The position numbers and the translations under genes were made by a program. 43,969 nt of DNA from assembly GCA_002270565.1 (NCBI GenBank), contig NQMI01000064.1, positions 1-43,969 of the forward strand, given 5' to 3'. The notes under the pieces are model-generated. The model did not search any database, was not told the origin of the DNA, and was given only the letters and a program-made list of their open reading frames with translations. The DNA is from Stenocarpella maydis. Lineage: Eukaryota > Ascomycota > Sordariomycetes > Diaporthales > Diaporthaceae. Of the stretch, positions 10,303-20,500 are shown piece after piece. Each line of letters starts with the position of its first letter. The first letter of the stretch is position 1.

Positions 10303-11910
10303 ATGGCCGCCGCCGGTGGCAGCAAGAGATGTGGGGTCGTGGGCTGTGACAGGAAACACGTCTATGACAAGATCAGTGGGGCCAGGACCTACTCGTCCTA
10401 CTGCCAGGAGCATACCTGCCAGGCCCCGAGGAACGAGAACACCCCTTTCTGCATCAACCCGCGGGACCCAACCAACCGTTATTGTGCTTTCCACGGGAAG
10501 TGCCGCGGCGCTAGAGGGTGCACAGTCCAGGCTTCGCGCTCAGAGAAGGAGCCCTTCCCATATATATGCCCTGATCACAGATGTACCGAGAGACATTGCG
10601 CCCGGCCGAGGCATGGGGACCTCCGAGTATGTGAGGCACATGTTACATGCCGTATCAGGGGGTGCCGTCACCGCCCTCAACCCGGACGCCGCTTTTGCCA
10701 TGCCCACGTGTGCACCGTGGCACCCACCTGTGCAGCCCCGGCGGTGGTCCCTGGGGCTGGCCACTGCCACATGCACGTCCCTTGTGGCCTGGTTCGAGGC
10801 TGCCGGCGTCAACGCATGACATTCCGAGACGGACGGCAGGCTGTTCACTGCGACCAACACTTCCCCTGCTCCAGGGCGGCGCAGGGCTGCCGCGAGATCG
10901 CCACCTCTCGCAACGGCTTCTGCCTCGCGCACAAGTGCGCTCTCGAGGGCTGTGTCGAAGGGCAGGAGTCGGGCTCCCACTACTGCAAGCACCACACCTG
11001 CCACAGCTCCGGCTGCCACCAGGCAAAGTTCGACATCAAGAGCCGCACAGCAAAGTACTGCTCCGCCCACGAGTGCTCCATCGACAAGTGTGCACACGAG
11101 GCCAAGACCGCACATGGATTCTGCACAGCACATTCCTGCATTCACAGCTCCTGCAACGCGGGCCAGCTGCCTTCCTCGCCGTACTGCCGCGAGCACTGCT
11201 GCCGCCGCCGTGAAAAGTGCCCCCACGAGGCCCTCCATCGCAACGGATTCTGCCGCTCTCACTCCTGTGTCGAGAAGGGGTGCCAGAAGCCTCGCCTGGG
11301 CGGCCGTGGCCCCATCCGCCAGTGCCTGGGCCACTGGACAAAGCACATCCGCAAGAACGTCGCCTCCGAGGTGGGCCAGCGTGCCGAGCGGGAACGGCTC
11401 CAGCTGGAAGAAGAGATCCACGAGCTCGAGTACCGCGAGCGGAAGCGCCTCCTCGCCGACATGGAGGAGAGAGGAGGCTGGCCGAGGAGGAGGCCCGCTA
11501 CGCCCAGCAGGTCAGGCAGGCCAAGGCAGAGGTCGAGAGGAAGAGGCTGGCCGAGCACCTCGCCAGGGTCGAGGAGGAGCGCGGGCGGCGAGGCCGAGGC
11601 GCGCATCGAGGAGGAGGTCGCCGCCAGGCTGGCCAGGGAGGACGTCCGCCGCGAGCGCGAGACGCGCGAGGCGCAGAGGGCCGAGCGGGAGCGCGTGGGC
11701 CGCGAGAGGGCCAGGATCGCGCGGGAGGAGGCCGATGCGCGGCGCAGGGACGCCGCCGACCAGAGGCTCGTGGATGACCTCAGGAGGGAGAGGCTCGCGA
11801 GGGAGCAGATCGAGGAGGAGAGGAGGCGGGACGAGGAAGAGCTGCGGAGGCTGAGGGACCAGGGCAGGTTTGCGCCGAGGCGGGCCACTCGGTTTGACGA
11901 TATTTGGTGA
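10303..11910 (+). CDS. Cys/His-repeat protein with C-terminal coiled coil (14 putative zinc modules)
   Basis: This reading gives 535 residues. Residues 10 to about 345 form some 14 consecutive modules of the pattern C-x(2-5)-C-x(9-17)-C-x2-H, typically ending GFCxxHxC or YCxxHxC. Four metal ligands per module suggest a string of small zinc-binding units, but no metal site is proven. From about 346 the chain is rich in Arg and Glu (ERERLQLEEEIHELEYRERK and similar), a long charged helix or coiled coil. Residues about 390-430 switch to a Pro/Arg/Ser-rich string, while the +1-offset frame keeps the coiled-coil pattern, pointing to two compensating indels. The frame stays open upstream to 9853, but that part resembles a C-rich leader, so I chose the ATG at 10303, just before the first Cys module. 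No transmembrane segment. I do not recognise a named family; DNA/RNA binding or scaffolding would be guesses. Confidence 0.75.
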   Translation: MAAAGGSKRCGVVGCDRKHVYDKISGARTYSSYCQEHTCQAPRNENTPFCINPRDPTNRYCAFHGKCRGARGCTVQASRSEKEPFPYICPDHRCTERHCARPRHGDLRVCEAHVTCRIRGCRHRPQPGRRFCHAHVCTVAPTCAAPAVVPGAGHCHMHVPCGLVRGCRRQRMTFRDGRQAVHCDQHFPCSRAAQGCREIATSRNGFCLAHKCALEGCVEGQESGSHYCKHHTCHSSGCHQAKFDIKSRTAKYCSAHECSIDKCAHEAKTAHGFCTAHSCIHSSCNAGQLPSSPYCREHCCRRREKCPHEALHRNGFCRSHSCVEKGCQKPRLGGRGPIRQCLGHWTKHIRKNVASEVGQRAERERLQLEEEIHELEYRERKRLLADMEERGGWPRRRPATPSRSGRPRQRSRGRGWPSTSPGSRRSAGGEAEARIEEEVAARLAREDVRRERETREAQRAERERVGRERARIAREEADARRRDAADQRLVDDLRRERLAREQIEEERRRDEEELRRLRDQGRFAPRRATRFDDIW

Positions 11911-12211
11911 TGTGTGGTGATTTATGCCTTTTCTTTTTTGTTTTTTTGCCTGGGAGCGTGATATTGATACCACTGGGAGACATCATGGCGCGGTGTGAAG
12001 GATTTATGATTTACACTGCCACATATAGAGATCAACATGACTCCATTTATCCATTTGAACTCAATGTGCAAGGCGGTACCACTGATAACATAATTCCGAG
12101 AGGTCGCTCGGAAATGTCACCTAGGTAGCAAAAGACGGGAGTAATGGCTGAGTATGGAATTCAACGGAACAAAGAATGGTCCGGATGGTTCGTTCTACTA
12201 CCAAGGTATTT
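11911..12211. other. 3' flank of the Cys/His gene
   Basis: This region probably contains the 3' untranslated region. A T-rich tract lies at about 11930-11950. Nothing else is visible before the transposon begins. Confidence 0.4.
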
Positions 12212-12258
12212 TGAACGCGGATATTCGCATCCATAAAAACGGATGGTACATCTATATA
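12212..12258 (+). repeat. Left terminal inverted repeat of the MULE
   Basis: Its reverse complement is at 15141-15187; all six mismatches are transitions. Confidence 0.9.
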
Positions 12259-12499
12259 TAATTACGTGATTGGCTGCAGCCAATCAGATTACTTCGTTTA
12301 ATATTGTCGCCCTATACCCCTTGGTGTTTTTATAGCTGCAGCACCTAATGTACTGTAACGCCCCTATTGCTACCAACTTATGAATGATGACCCTTAATTA
12401 ACGCTTTGCTGCAGTAATTAAATTCTTGTCGGAATCAATCGTTTTTGCATCGAAAAGAAGATCTGATTGATTAGATATTGAATTTTTGGCGTTGTGGTG

Positions 12500-14995
12500 A
12501 TGGCGCAGGTACCTGATTATTTAGGTCTTGAGGCGTAGTGGCAAGCTGACTGTGCTAATTGGAATACTAATATTACTGCTATGAATTGTTGTTAGCTAGT
12601 ACTTTCTAACTCTCCTGACTATCTTAAACTTTTTTAGGGTGGATATGATACCTATAAGGACCTTAAGGCTGATTTGGATGAAGCTATAAAATCTGCTGGA
12701 TTTCTTATGACTTTATAAAAAGTAGATGCTAAACGCGTGGTGTTGGTTTGTAGTAGAGGTGCCCTGCGACCCTTGACTGCAATAATAAATAATGCCTTAA
12801 TGATTAAAGCAGGCTGCGGGTGGCGAGCCTTTGCTTATACGACCTGTGTGACGGCTGGCAAGTGGACCCTTGTGATCCAGGAGGGTATGTATATTTATTA
12901 TGGCCCTTAGGAGGTACCTGAAGCCTAGTGAGGCTGGGCGAAGCTATTATAAGACCATTATGACTTCCTTGCCCGCACGGCTGTAGACCCAGCCCTTGTG
13001 AAGCCCGCGAGACTTGTAGTAGCTCTGTGTTGAGAGTACCTGAGTGTATTGTTGGGGCTAAATACTATGAAGAACTGGCTTGCAGACTTCTGTAAGTAGC
13101 AGCAGGGCATCTATATACCTATTTAAGTAGTAATGGACTGGCTTGAGAAGGAGGGCTGCTGGTACCGTTGGGCTACTGATGAGGAGGGAAGTATTACGGG
13201 CATCTTTTGGTGTGAGAAGTAGTAGCTAGCGTAAGTTTGAGAGCTATGCTTTATGTGTAATCTCTTGCTTGATTATACCTATTTGACTAATAGTAAGAAG
13301 ATGCCCTTCTTTTGAGGTACGGTAGTAACCTACATGAAGAGGATATTGCTATTATTTTAAGGGGTTATTAATAATGAGAGAGAACCTGGCTTCTAGTGGC
13401 TTCTTGAGTAGCTTTATGGTCTTCTCTGTGAGTGCTAAATTGAGCCTTTGAGGCTCTTTGTTACTGATTATGATAATGCTTTGATTAATGCCCTTGAGTA
13501 TGAATTCCCTAGGGCATGCTATCAGCTGTGTATTTTCTATATTAACATGAATATTATCCTTAATATTAAGAAGAAGTAGCGTAAGCTGGGAGCTATGGGG
13601 CTGGCGATGGGAGGCCTGGAGGAAAATATTATGGAGGTTGCTGAGGCTAAAGATCTTGATGAGGAGGATGAGGATCTTGCTTCCCTTATGGCGCTAGTGA
13701 GAGGGAAGGCCATGGTATTCTTACGGGTGCCTGATGAGGTGCTATATACTTAAATAGCTCTCTTCAACCTCCTCAAGTTTATGGAGTACTCTATAGATTG
13801 TGAGATCTATGATACGGTTTGGCAACGGCTTTAAGAGGTCTTCTTAGATCAGACGGCGATTATCTAGTACCTTAAGATGTAGTATATTGATAAGGCTGAG
13901 GAGATTGTCGCTAAATGGGCAGCCCATTAGATCTGTAAAACCCTTAACTTCGGCTTGCATATAACCTCCTCTACTAAGTGAATGTATTAGAAGCTGAAGG
14001 TATACCTGGGTTATGGGATGGGGAATCTTCTCTATCTGATGATAGCTGATTATGAGGCTATCGATGATATTGCTTGTGGCCTCCGTTAGGAGGAGGTGAA
14101 GTAGAAGATATTGTTATTTTAGAAGTTTAATGGTTAGAAGTGGCTTGGTTAGCTGCTACTGCAGGTCTTGAGGGCGGCGCTGGAGATACTTATAATTGAG
14201 TGCCAGAAGGCGTTGAGGATGCTTTGAAAAGAAGCCCCATGGGGCTACTGCAGACCTTCTGACTGCAGCTGTGCGGTCTATATATAGTATGGTGTGACCT
14301 ATATAAATTGTATTGCTGATAAAGAGGAGGCTTTGCTTCCTCTTGAGAAGAGCGATGTGTATGAAGACTATTACCTTGATTGTGACCTCTCCTTTGAGAA
14401 CCCTCTCCTTGGTGTATATTTGCTGAAGAAGGTTACTGCTATAAAGGGCAGACCTTGCGAGAATGTACTGTTTGTAGCTGATGAAGAGGGTCTCTTTGAG
14501 AGCTGTGGGAAGGCGGTGATGGGTAAAAAGATGATCTCCACGATAGCGAGCCTCGGCAGCAGGGCTGGTAATAAGATAAGGGTAATGATGGCTTTGGTAT
14601 AGCGTGTGAATTCGGCTTTTGAGTGGAATGATGATACCCTTTAGTCCCTAGATGAAGAGGATGCTTGTGGTAGCGATACCCAGTATGCTGGCGTTTGTTA
14701 GAAGCAGCAGCTAGTAGGAAGGGTTATGAAGAAGGTAAAGCAGCAGTCTTAGAAGCGAAGGGTGCTGTTAGATATTATGAGAACCTTAGCAGCAGGCATA
14801 CCCTCAAGCATGAGGTTAGGGGCTAAGCGGCAGCATATGGCAGCTATTAGAAGTATCAACTAGTTGCTATAGGTAGATCTGACTGTTGAGGACCTTGTTG
14901 GCGATAATGATGATGATGACAAGGTGGAGGAGGAGATTTAAGACGAGATTGTGGTCTGTATAGACTAGATATGTAGCAAAACACTATTGATTTGA
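12500..14995 (+). pseudogene. MULE transposase, decayed
   Basis: From the ATG at 12500 one frame of about 830 codons runs to a TGA at 14993, with no net frameshift but many in-frame stops. Most stops are TAG or TAA where Gln is expected. An N-terminal region resembling the FAR1/zinc DNA-binding part is followed by the MULE transposase core. The first catalytic Asp lies in LLDYTYLTNSKKMPFF (near 13270-13320), the second in VTDYDNALINALEYEFP (near 13460-13510), followed by CIFYINMNI, the decayed form of the LCxWHIxKN motif. A later stretch contains IVAKWAAH and NFGLHITSST, the usual segment before the SxxE region. Histidines are mostly replaced by Tyr, in line with CAY-to-TAY mutation. The longest uninterrupted piece is 14294-14602. 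It cannot make a working enzyme. Confidence 0.85.
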
Positions 14996-15140
14996 GCGAT
15001 TCCTACTATAGCGAGTGTAATGATAGTGGTATTGCTGAAGTAATGATGAGGACTACCGGCGATGGTAGCGGCTAAGGTTAAAATAATAGTTTATATACTA
15101 ATTTTGCTGGTTTGTGTTATATGTGCACTGGGTTGGTATA

Positions 15141-15187
15141 TGTGTGGATGTATCATCCGTTTTTGTGGATGTGAATATCCGCGTTCA
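15141..15187 (-). repeat. Right terminal inverted repeat of the MULE
   Basis: Pairs with 12212-12258. The outer end is at 15187. Confidence 0.9.
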
Positions 15188-15454
15188 TGTTTTTCTATTT
15201 TTCCATAGAGGATAAGTGATAAATCCAAGAAGGGACTGCAGCATGAAAAAGTCCGGTTGCAGCAGGAACATTTGAAGAGATTTACAGAGCAAGCAATGGA
15301 GCCTAGAGATACTTATACAACCAGGCTTATGCATAACCCAAAGCAGATTCACACCATCCATACCTAACCAATCCATATACCTAGGTAGTCAGCCGCCAAT
15401 GTGTGTTGGCTAAAACATCGCTGGTTTGGGCCTGCAACGCTCAGAAACAACTGC

Positions 15455-15517
15455 AAAAAGAGCAAAAGTTGCTCGCTGGGTGATTTGAACCCACGACCCT
15501 CAGCGCACATTGTGCCA
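15455..15517 (-). ncRNA. tRNA-like or SINE-like Pol III box pair
   Basis: On the minus strand there is an A-box-like TGGCACAATGTG (15517-15506), a good B-box GGTTCAAATCA (15491-15481), and then a TTTTT run (15459-15455) that could end Pol III transcription. The two boxes are about 27 bases apart, shorter than in a normal tRNA (about 44), and the T-stem does not pair well. It is therefore not an intact tRNA gene. It could be a decayed tRNA or a tRNA-derived SINE. Confidence 0.3.
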
Positions 15518-15744
15518 CGGACACCATTTCTCACAATTGCAACTCCAACGCTAGCATTTTGTACGAGGGAAAGTTTCACTTGAGAGACTACACGTCAGAG
15601 GGTCACGCCTACGATTTCTACGGAATAGGCACTGAGGAAATATACAACTATACTATTGGGCTGCTACGAATCACACTTTCTAGCAATATTCTGCCCCTTA
15701 TATACCTATTCTCTAGGTATATCTAGTCTTTCTCAACAGCCAAT

Positions 15745-16950
15745 ATGGCTTCCAGTGCCCCTACAGAGGGGACTACCCCTAATTCCCAGGGGAATAGGTC
15801 TCTATCAGAGCGCCTAGATCTGCAAAATAAGCAGATTTTTAACCTAAACACCCGTTTAGAGTCTATGCAAGAGCTATTAGCTCAGCAAGTAGCCACTAGC
15901 AATATCCTTCAAGGTACGCTAGGGGAATTAACTACTGCTATTCAGGGCCTATCGGCCCTAGTAGCCCAGCAGGCGCCCCAGCCGGCGCCTCCAGCGCCTC
16001 CAGCGCCTCAAGTGCCCCAGACGGCCTCCTCGGAGCCTATGGACATAGAAAGTCCTTCTACAGGGCCTACTGGCCCTTATCAGGGGCCTGTAGGCCCCAA
16101 CCATGGGCCTATAAGCCCTGGAAGGCAGCCAGAACCCACTAAATTTAGTTCCGATTTTAGTAAGGAGCTCTCTAAGAAGGTATATACCTTCCCAGAGATA
16201 TATCACCTAAAAGGCCCTGAAAACTTCAACCAGTAGAAGCAAGCGCTAGCTATTATACTATAAGCTATAGGGTACAGCCAATTTCTTGCAGACCCTTCTA
16301 TAGCTAATAGCCTAAGTAATAGTAATCAGGCTATTCTCTTAATACTCTTAAGAGATAGCCTATCTTTAAGCCCACAGGCTGCTATTGCTTGGATCTCAGG
16401 CCCTACAGAAGCTTACAAGCTACTAAAGGACCAGTATTCCCATTCTATAGGTCTACAGAGAGATTCGCTATATAGGGAATTTCACTCCCTAAAATATACT
16501 TCTAATATAAACCTAGCGGAATTTAACGCCCGGTTTAATAGCCTAATTTCCAGGCTACAGCTTACTAGGGCCCAAATAGAGCCAACTAACCTAATAAATC
16601 AGTACCTAGGCTCCTTGGAAAGAGCATTTCCACAGTAGGCAGAGCGGCTCAGAGGAACTATCCGTACGCTAAAAGCTACGGGCCAGCCTACTAATAGGCT
16701 AAATCTACAGTTCCTTATAGCGGATATACTAGAAGAAACTAGAAATCCATCTTCAGCATCCTATTAGGTTGCTAAGGGGGAATAGAAACCTCCTTTAGGC
16801 CCTCAGGGGCCTAAAAATCAGTCTTCAGGCTCCAAAAGGCCTAAAAAGACTGGAAACAGAGGGCAGGACCTTAAAAAGGCTGAAGAAAATAAGCCTAATA
16901 GGGGATCCAGGGGCTCTAGTGGCAAGAGAAAAAAATCCCAGCAGCCTTAA
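15745..16950 (+). pseudogene. Copia-type retrotransposon gag, decayed, without pol
   Basis: One 402-codon frame runs from ATG 15745 to TAA 16948, broken by five stops (16234, 16261, 16636, 16765, 16783), all TAG or TAA and all explained by C-to-T change of Gln codons. The N-terminus has a short coiled coil (LSERLDLQNKQIFNLNTRLE) and a Pro-rich linker. The middle carries the gag core typical of fungal Ty1/copia elements, with YREFHSLKYTSNINLAEFNA and ARFNSLISRLQ followed by LINQYLGSLERAFP. The tail is Lys/Gly-rich without a visible zinc knuckle. No protease, integrase or reverse transcriptase follows before 17450, so this is a truncated copy or non-autonomous derivative. No paired long terminal repeats could be identified by eye. 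Confidence 0.75.
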
Positions 16951-17446
16951 ATCAACATAGTTTGATGAATTTGTGCTATAAGATAGCATTCAGTTCAGCG
17001 TGTGGTTTCCGACAGGCCGTCGCAGTGTGGTGCCCTGATGCGAATTCGGACAATTGAAAATGGTCTGGACAACTTTGTATTGAATTAAGTTGGGCTTCTG
17101 TAAGCCCTCCTTATATACCCTCCGACGTCGTCTCACCCCTGGGCACGCTGCGGTCGGCTCTGGTGCAAATTTGCAAATGCCGGAAAATTCGCCCTTCCAA
17201 CACACCATCTTTGGTTCTAAGCAACCAGCCAACCATAGCCCTAGCAATACCCAAATTAAGTACATATAAACTTCAGAAATCAAGCTATCCAATGCACTAG
17301 GTCATATACTTTTTGGGTAAGAAATAAGGGTAATGCAGAGGTCTGAATTAAGGTGCAAATGCAGGCCAAAATAATCGACTCACGGCCACCAAACTCATCT
17401 TGCGTCACGCACGCACTGGGCGTACTTAGCGAAAATCGCCTGACTC
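16951..17446. other. Non-coding stretch between gag and the 89-bp repeat
   Basis: GC-normal DNA without a supported gene. It may hold the 3' untranslated region or terminal repeat of the gag-bearing element. Confidence 0.4.
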
Positions 17447-17447
17447 G

Positions 17448-17559
17448 CAAGTCTAGGGTAACTCCTTGCTAGGAAGTCTAGGGTAACTCCTTACAACAAA
17501 GTCTAGGGTAACTCCTTGCACGGAGTACCAACGCCCTGCTGAGCGGTTCCGTTTAACAT
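17448..17559 (+). repeat. 89-bp dispersed repeat, copy 2, plus a third tandem unit
   Basis: Bases 17471-17559 match bases 1-89 with one mismatch. An extra AAGTCTAGGGTAACTCCTT unit lies just upstream at 17449-17467, giving three tandem units in all. AT-rich DNA begins immediately after 17559, and that downstream sequence does not match the DNA downstream of copy 1. Confidence 0.9.
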
Positions 17560-20500
17560 GAACTTATGCTATAAACTAAGGTTCTTATTATTAGTAAAGG
17601 AACCATTAGTAAAGATATATAGCTTTATTTATATAAGGTCTAAGGGTATAAATGTTAATCCTCTTAATTGGTTCTTTATTTATTATTTAATTTATATATT
17701 TAGGGCGTTAAGATTCTTTTCCTTAGGATCTTTAACTTAAATAGCTGTAGATAGGTTGTGTAAAGCCTCTGGTTAACAAATTGAGGCTATATAGGCGCTT
17801 TAGGCCCGCTATATAATATATTATTAAGGAGCATCTTCTATATAATGGTCTACTAGATATAGTTAATCTGCTTATCCCTTTTAAATAAAGGTAATACTCT
17901 TCCCCTTAAGATAGATTCTTCTTTTTTTAAACTTAATAAGTTATTCTTAAGATAAATTATCTTTAGTTTTATATAAAACTTCTATTTCTATAGCTCCTCT
18001 TTCTCACTTCAGGAGAAAGGTTGAGTTATAAATATAAAGGTATTATCTATTTATATTTCTATAATTACAAACTTCTTAAGTTTATTAGCTATATATAGTA
18101 AATATAGGTTATATATAGAGATCTTTATCTTTAACGCCTTTATATAATAAGTATAGTAGGTCTTATACTAATATAGCTTAGACTCTACTAAACTATATAA
18201 TAGTTTAGAGATTAAAAGAATTATTTCTAGGGGGTACTTTTCTTTTAGCTCCTTTAGTAATTATATAATAATTATCCTTTTGAGCTTGTCATCTAATTGA
18301 GTATATGCCTAGGTAATATCTTTAAGTTTACTATAGGCGTGAAAGTCTTGCATAAGGGTGAATATTAGCTATTAGCTTATCTACTGGATTATTAGAGCTT
18401 AAGTAAGGATAGTCTATTTTCCTTATCCCTATAGCCTTATATTATTAGTTTTGATTTTTCAATTAGTTATACAGACTTATTCTTAATCTCTTATACTATC
18501 TGGATCTTATATATTTATAGCCATTTATATATCTCTTTTGGTTTATACTATATAATGATAAATACGTTTTTATTTATAAGGATATTAAGTTCTAAAGTAT
18601 CTAATTCCTTAAATAATTCTTTAGATATATTGATAATATTATTTATATAAAGCGTAATAGCTACGTTATTAAAGTTATCTATCTCTTTTTATATAAGAAA
18701 TATATAGAAGGATTATGTAATAGTCTTCTAGGTTCTTCCTCTTCTTTACGGTTAATCTTACTCTAGTTATATAATAATTTTGCCTTCTACTTCTTCCAAA
18801 TGGGGTACTTCCTGGTAATATACTTTAGCTTATATTATATAAAATATTCAAGGCCTGTTAACCATATTGATAATTAAATTATAGCCTTCTCTAGCTTTTA
18901 GTTTACATAGTTTAATTTAACCCTTCTTTAGCGGTTACTCGCCTGCCTAGCACAACCTAGAGGTCTATAGTACATGCTATTTAAGGCCTCGCAAGTATTA
19001 TTAAGCGGCTATGGCTTGAGTAATAGTCTCCCCTATCTATAAATCATACGCCATCAATACAAATATAATCACTAGCAGACTGCCTAATGATTCCTTTACG
19101 GGAATATTATACGCACCCTCTTAACTTTCCTGATTGCCTAATATGCTTCTACTAGTATCTCTTTATATGAAATAGTACTCTAGGACTCTTCTATTCCGCT
19201 TGCCTGGAATCCTTGGATAAAAGTCTGTTCTAGGTTCTATACAATTCTGCTTCTAGGTTAATATCTAATACTAGATCACCTAGTCAATCCTGATAGAGGG
19301 CATCCTCATATACCGCTTAATAAGAGAGAACTGAATCTAAAAATGTCAGCTCATTGAAGGCTAAGGATTTATATTTATTAATACGAAGAGAAACAGTATT
19401 ATTACCTAGTTATATAATATTAACTATAATCTAGTAGTTAAAGTATATCTACAAATCTAAGAAAAACTAACATTATCTATAGGTATATTATAATAATTAG
19501 TATAATAAACAGACTTCTGGACTTACAATTTAGGGCAGACACTATTTTAATGATGGATCCTAGTATTTAGTATTTCCTATAATCTTCATATAAGGGGTAT
19601 CTAATATTATTATACAGCGCTATAGCTCTTAGATTCTATAAGAAGCTTCTCGCGTTTATATAACGCTGGTTCACTCAAAGAATGAGTATCCCTTTTTTAT
19701 AAACTATTAGACATTAAGTCATCTTCTTATATAATAATATCTTTAACGTTATTAAAGTATGCCTTTAGCATATTAGCTATCCTTTTACAGGAACGACCAA
19801 AGCAAGAGGTTAATATACATTTAGATATAAGTAGATCCTATATCAGTTATTTCTTCTTCTAAATGGACTAATTAGATAGATTTCTATAGCTCTCACAATT
19901 CTACTCTAGCCTCCCTACTCTTACAGGCTCTCTCTACGAAGGCTTCTCATATACGTCCGCGTCGGAACTCTCGCTCCTCCTATAGTCTACTACTTTCGCG
20001 CCTCCTATATTACAAGCTGCTTAGTCATACCTTACCTATATCGCGCTTATAACTACTCAACTCACGTCCTCTAGTACTAGCTTTTATCCCTATCCCCATA
20101 TTCGCCTTTAACACCGCCTAAAAGAAAGCATCCTAAAGTATTCAAGGTACTCGCTTGCACTCACGCGCATATTTAAGGATCCATAAAGATCAATCAGGCA
20201 TTATTAGGATATACTAATGTACGTTTGCTTTTTCTTTATATTACATAGAGAAAGCTATAAAGCTTTTTCATATATAAGGGGTTCTTCTCTAAGCCAGAGT
20301 TTCCAACCTTACATATTATTCCTTAATGCTCTTTCCTAGCCTGTATAGTGGTGTTTAACTTAGTACTAGCTCTTCTTATACTATAAAGATATCACTCTTT
20401 TTATCATACAAGCTGTTCTAATTTACACATCTAACTTTCTTCTTACTTCTAACTAAACTTCACTATCCATTTTATATTCCCTTTTAATCCACTATTCAGT

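Larger units (their letters stand above)
12212..15187 (+). mobile_element. Mutator-like element (MULE), complete but RIP-inactivated
   Basis: The element is bounded by terminal inverted repeats of 47 bp, 12212-12258 and 15141-15187. These pair along their whole length with six differences, all transitions, as expected from C-to-T mutation. Both start TGAACGCGGATATTC read inward. The 3-kb interior is filled by one long decayed transposase frame. No clear 9-10 bp target-site duplication can be seen next to the repeats; it may have mutated. It lies about 300 bases after the Cys/His-repeat gene. Confidence 0.85.

Noticed and set aside
10540..11421. A 293-codon minus-strand frame opposite the Cys/His gene
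   Set aside because: It is the shadow of the regularly spaced Cys/His codons on the plus strand; the periodic plus-strand pattern is far stronger.
12500..14995. TAG might be read as glutamine in the transposon (codon reassignment)
   Set aside because: His-to-Tyr changes at expected histidines show general CpA-to-TpA mutation, not only stop codons, and neighbouring host genes use normal stops. RIP explains it.
15455..15517. An intact tRNA gene
   Set aside because: The A and B boxes are too close for an anticodon arm between them, and the T-stem and acceptor do not pair properly.
1..17559. The two 89-bp repeats as long terminal repeats of one 17-kb element
   Set aside because: The interval contains host genes (kinase-like, FAD monooxygenase, Cys/His protein), so it is not a single retroelement.
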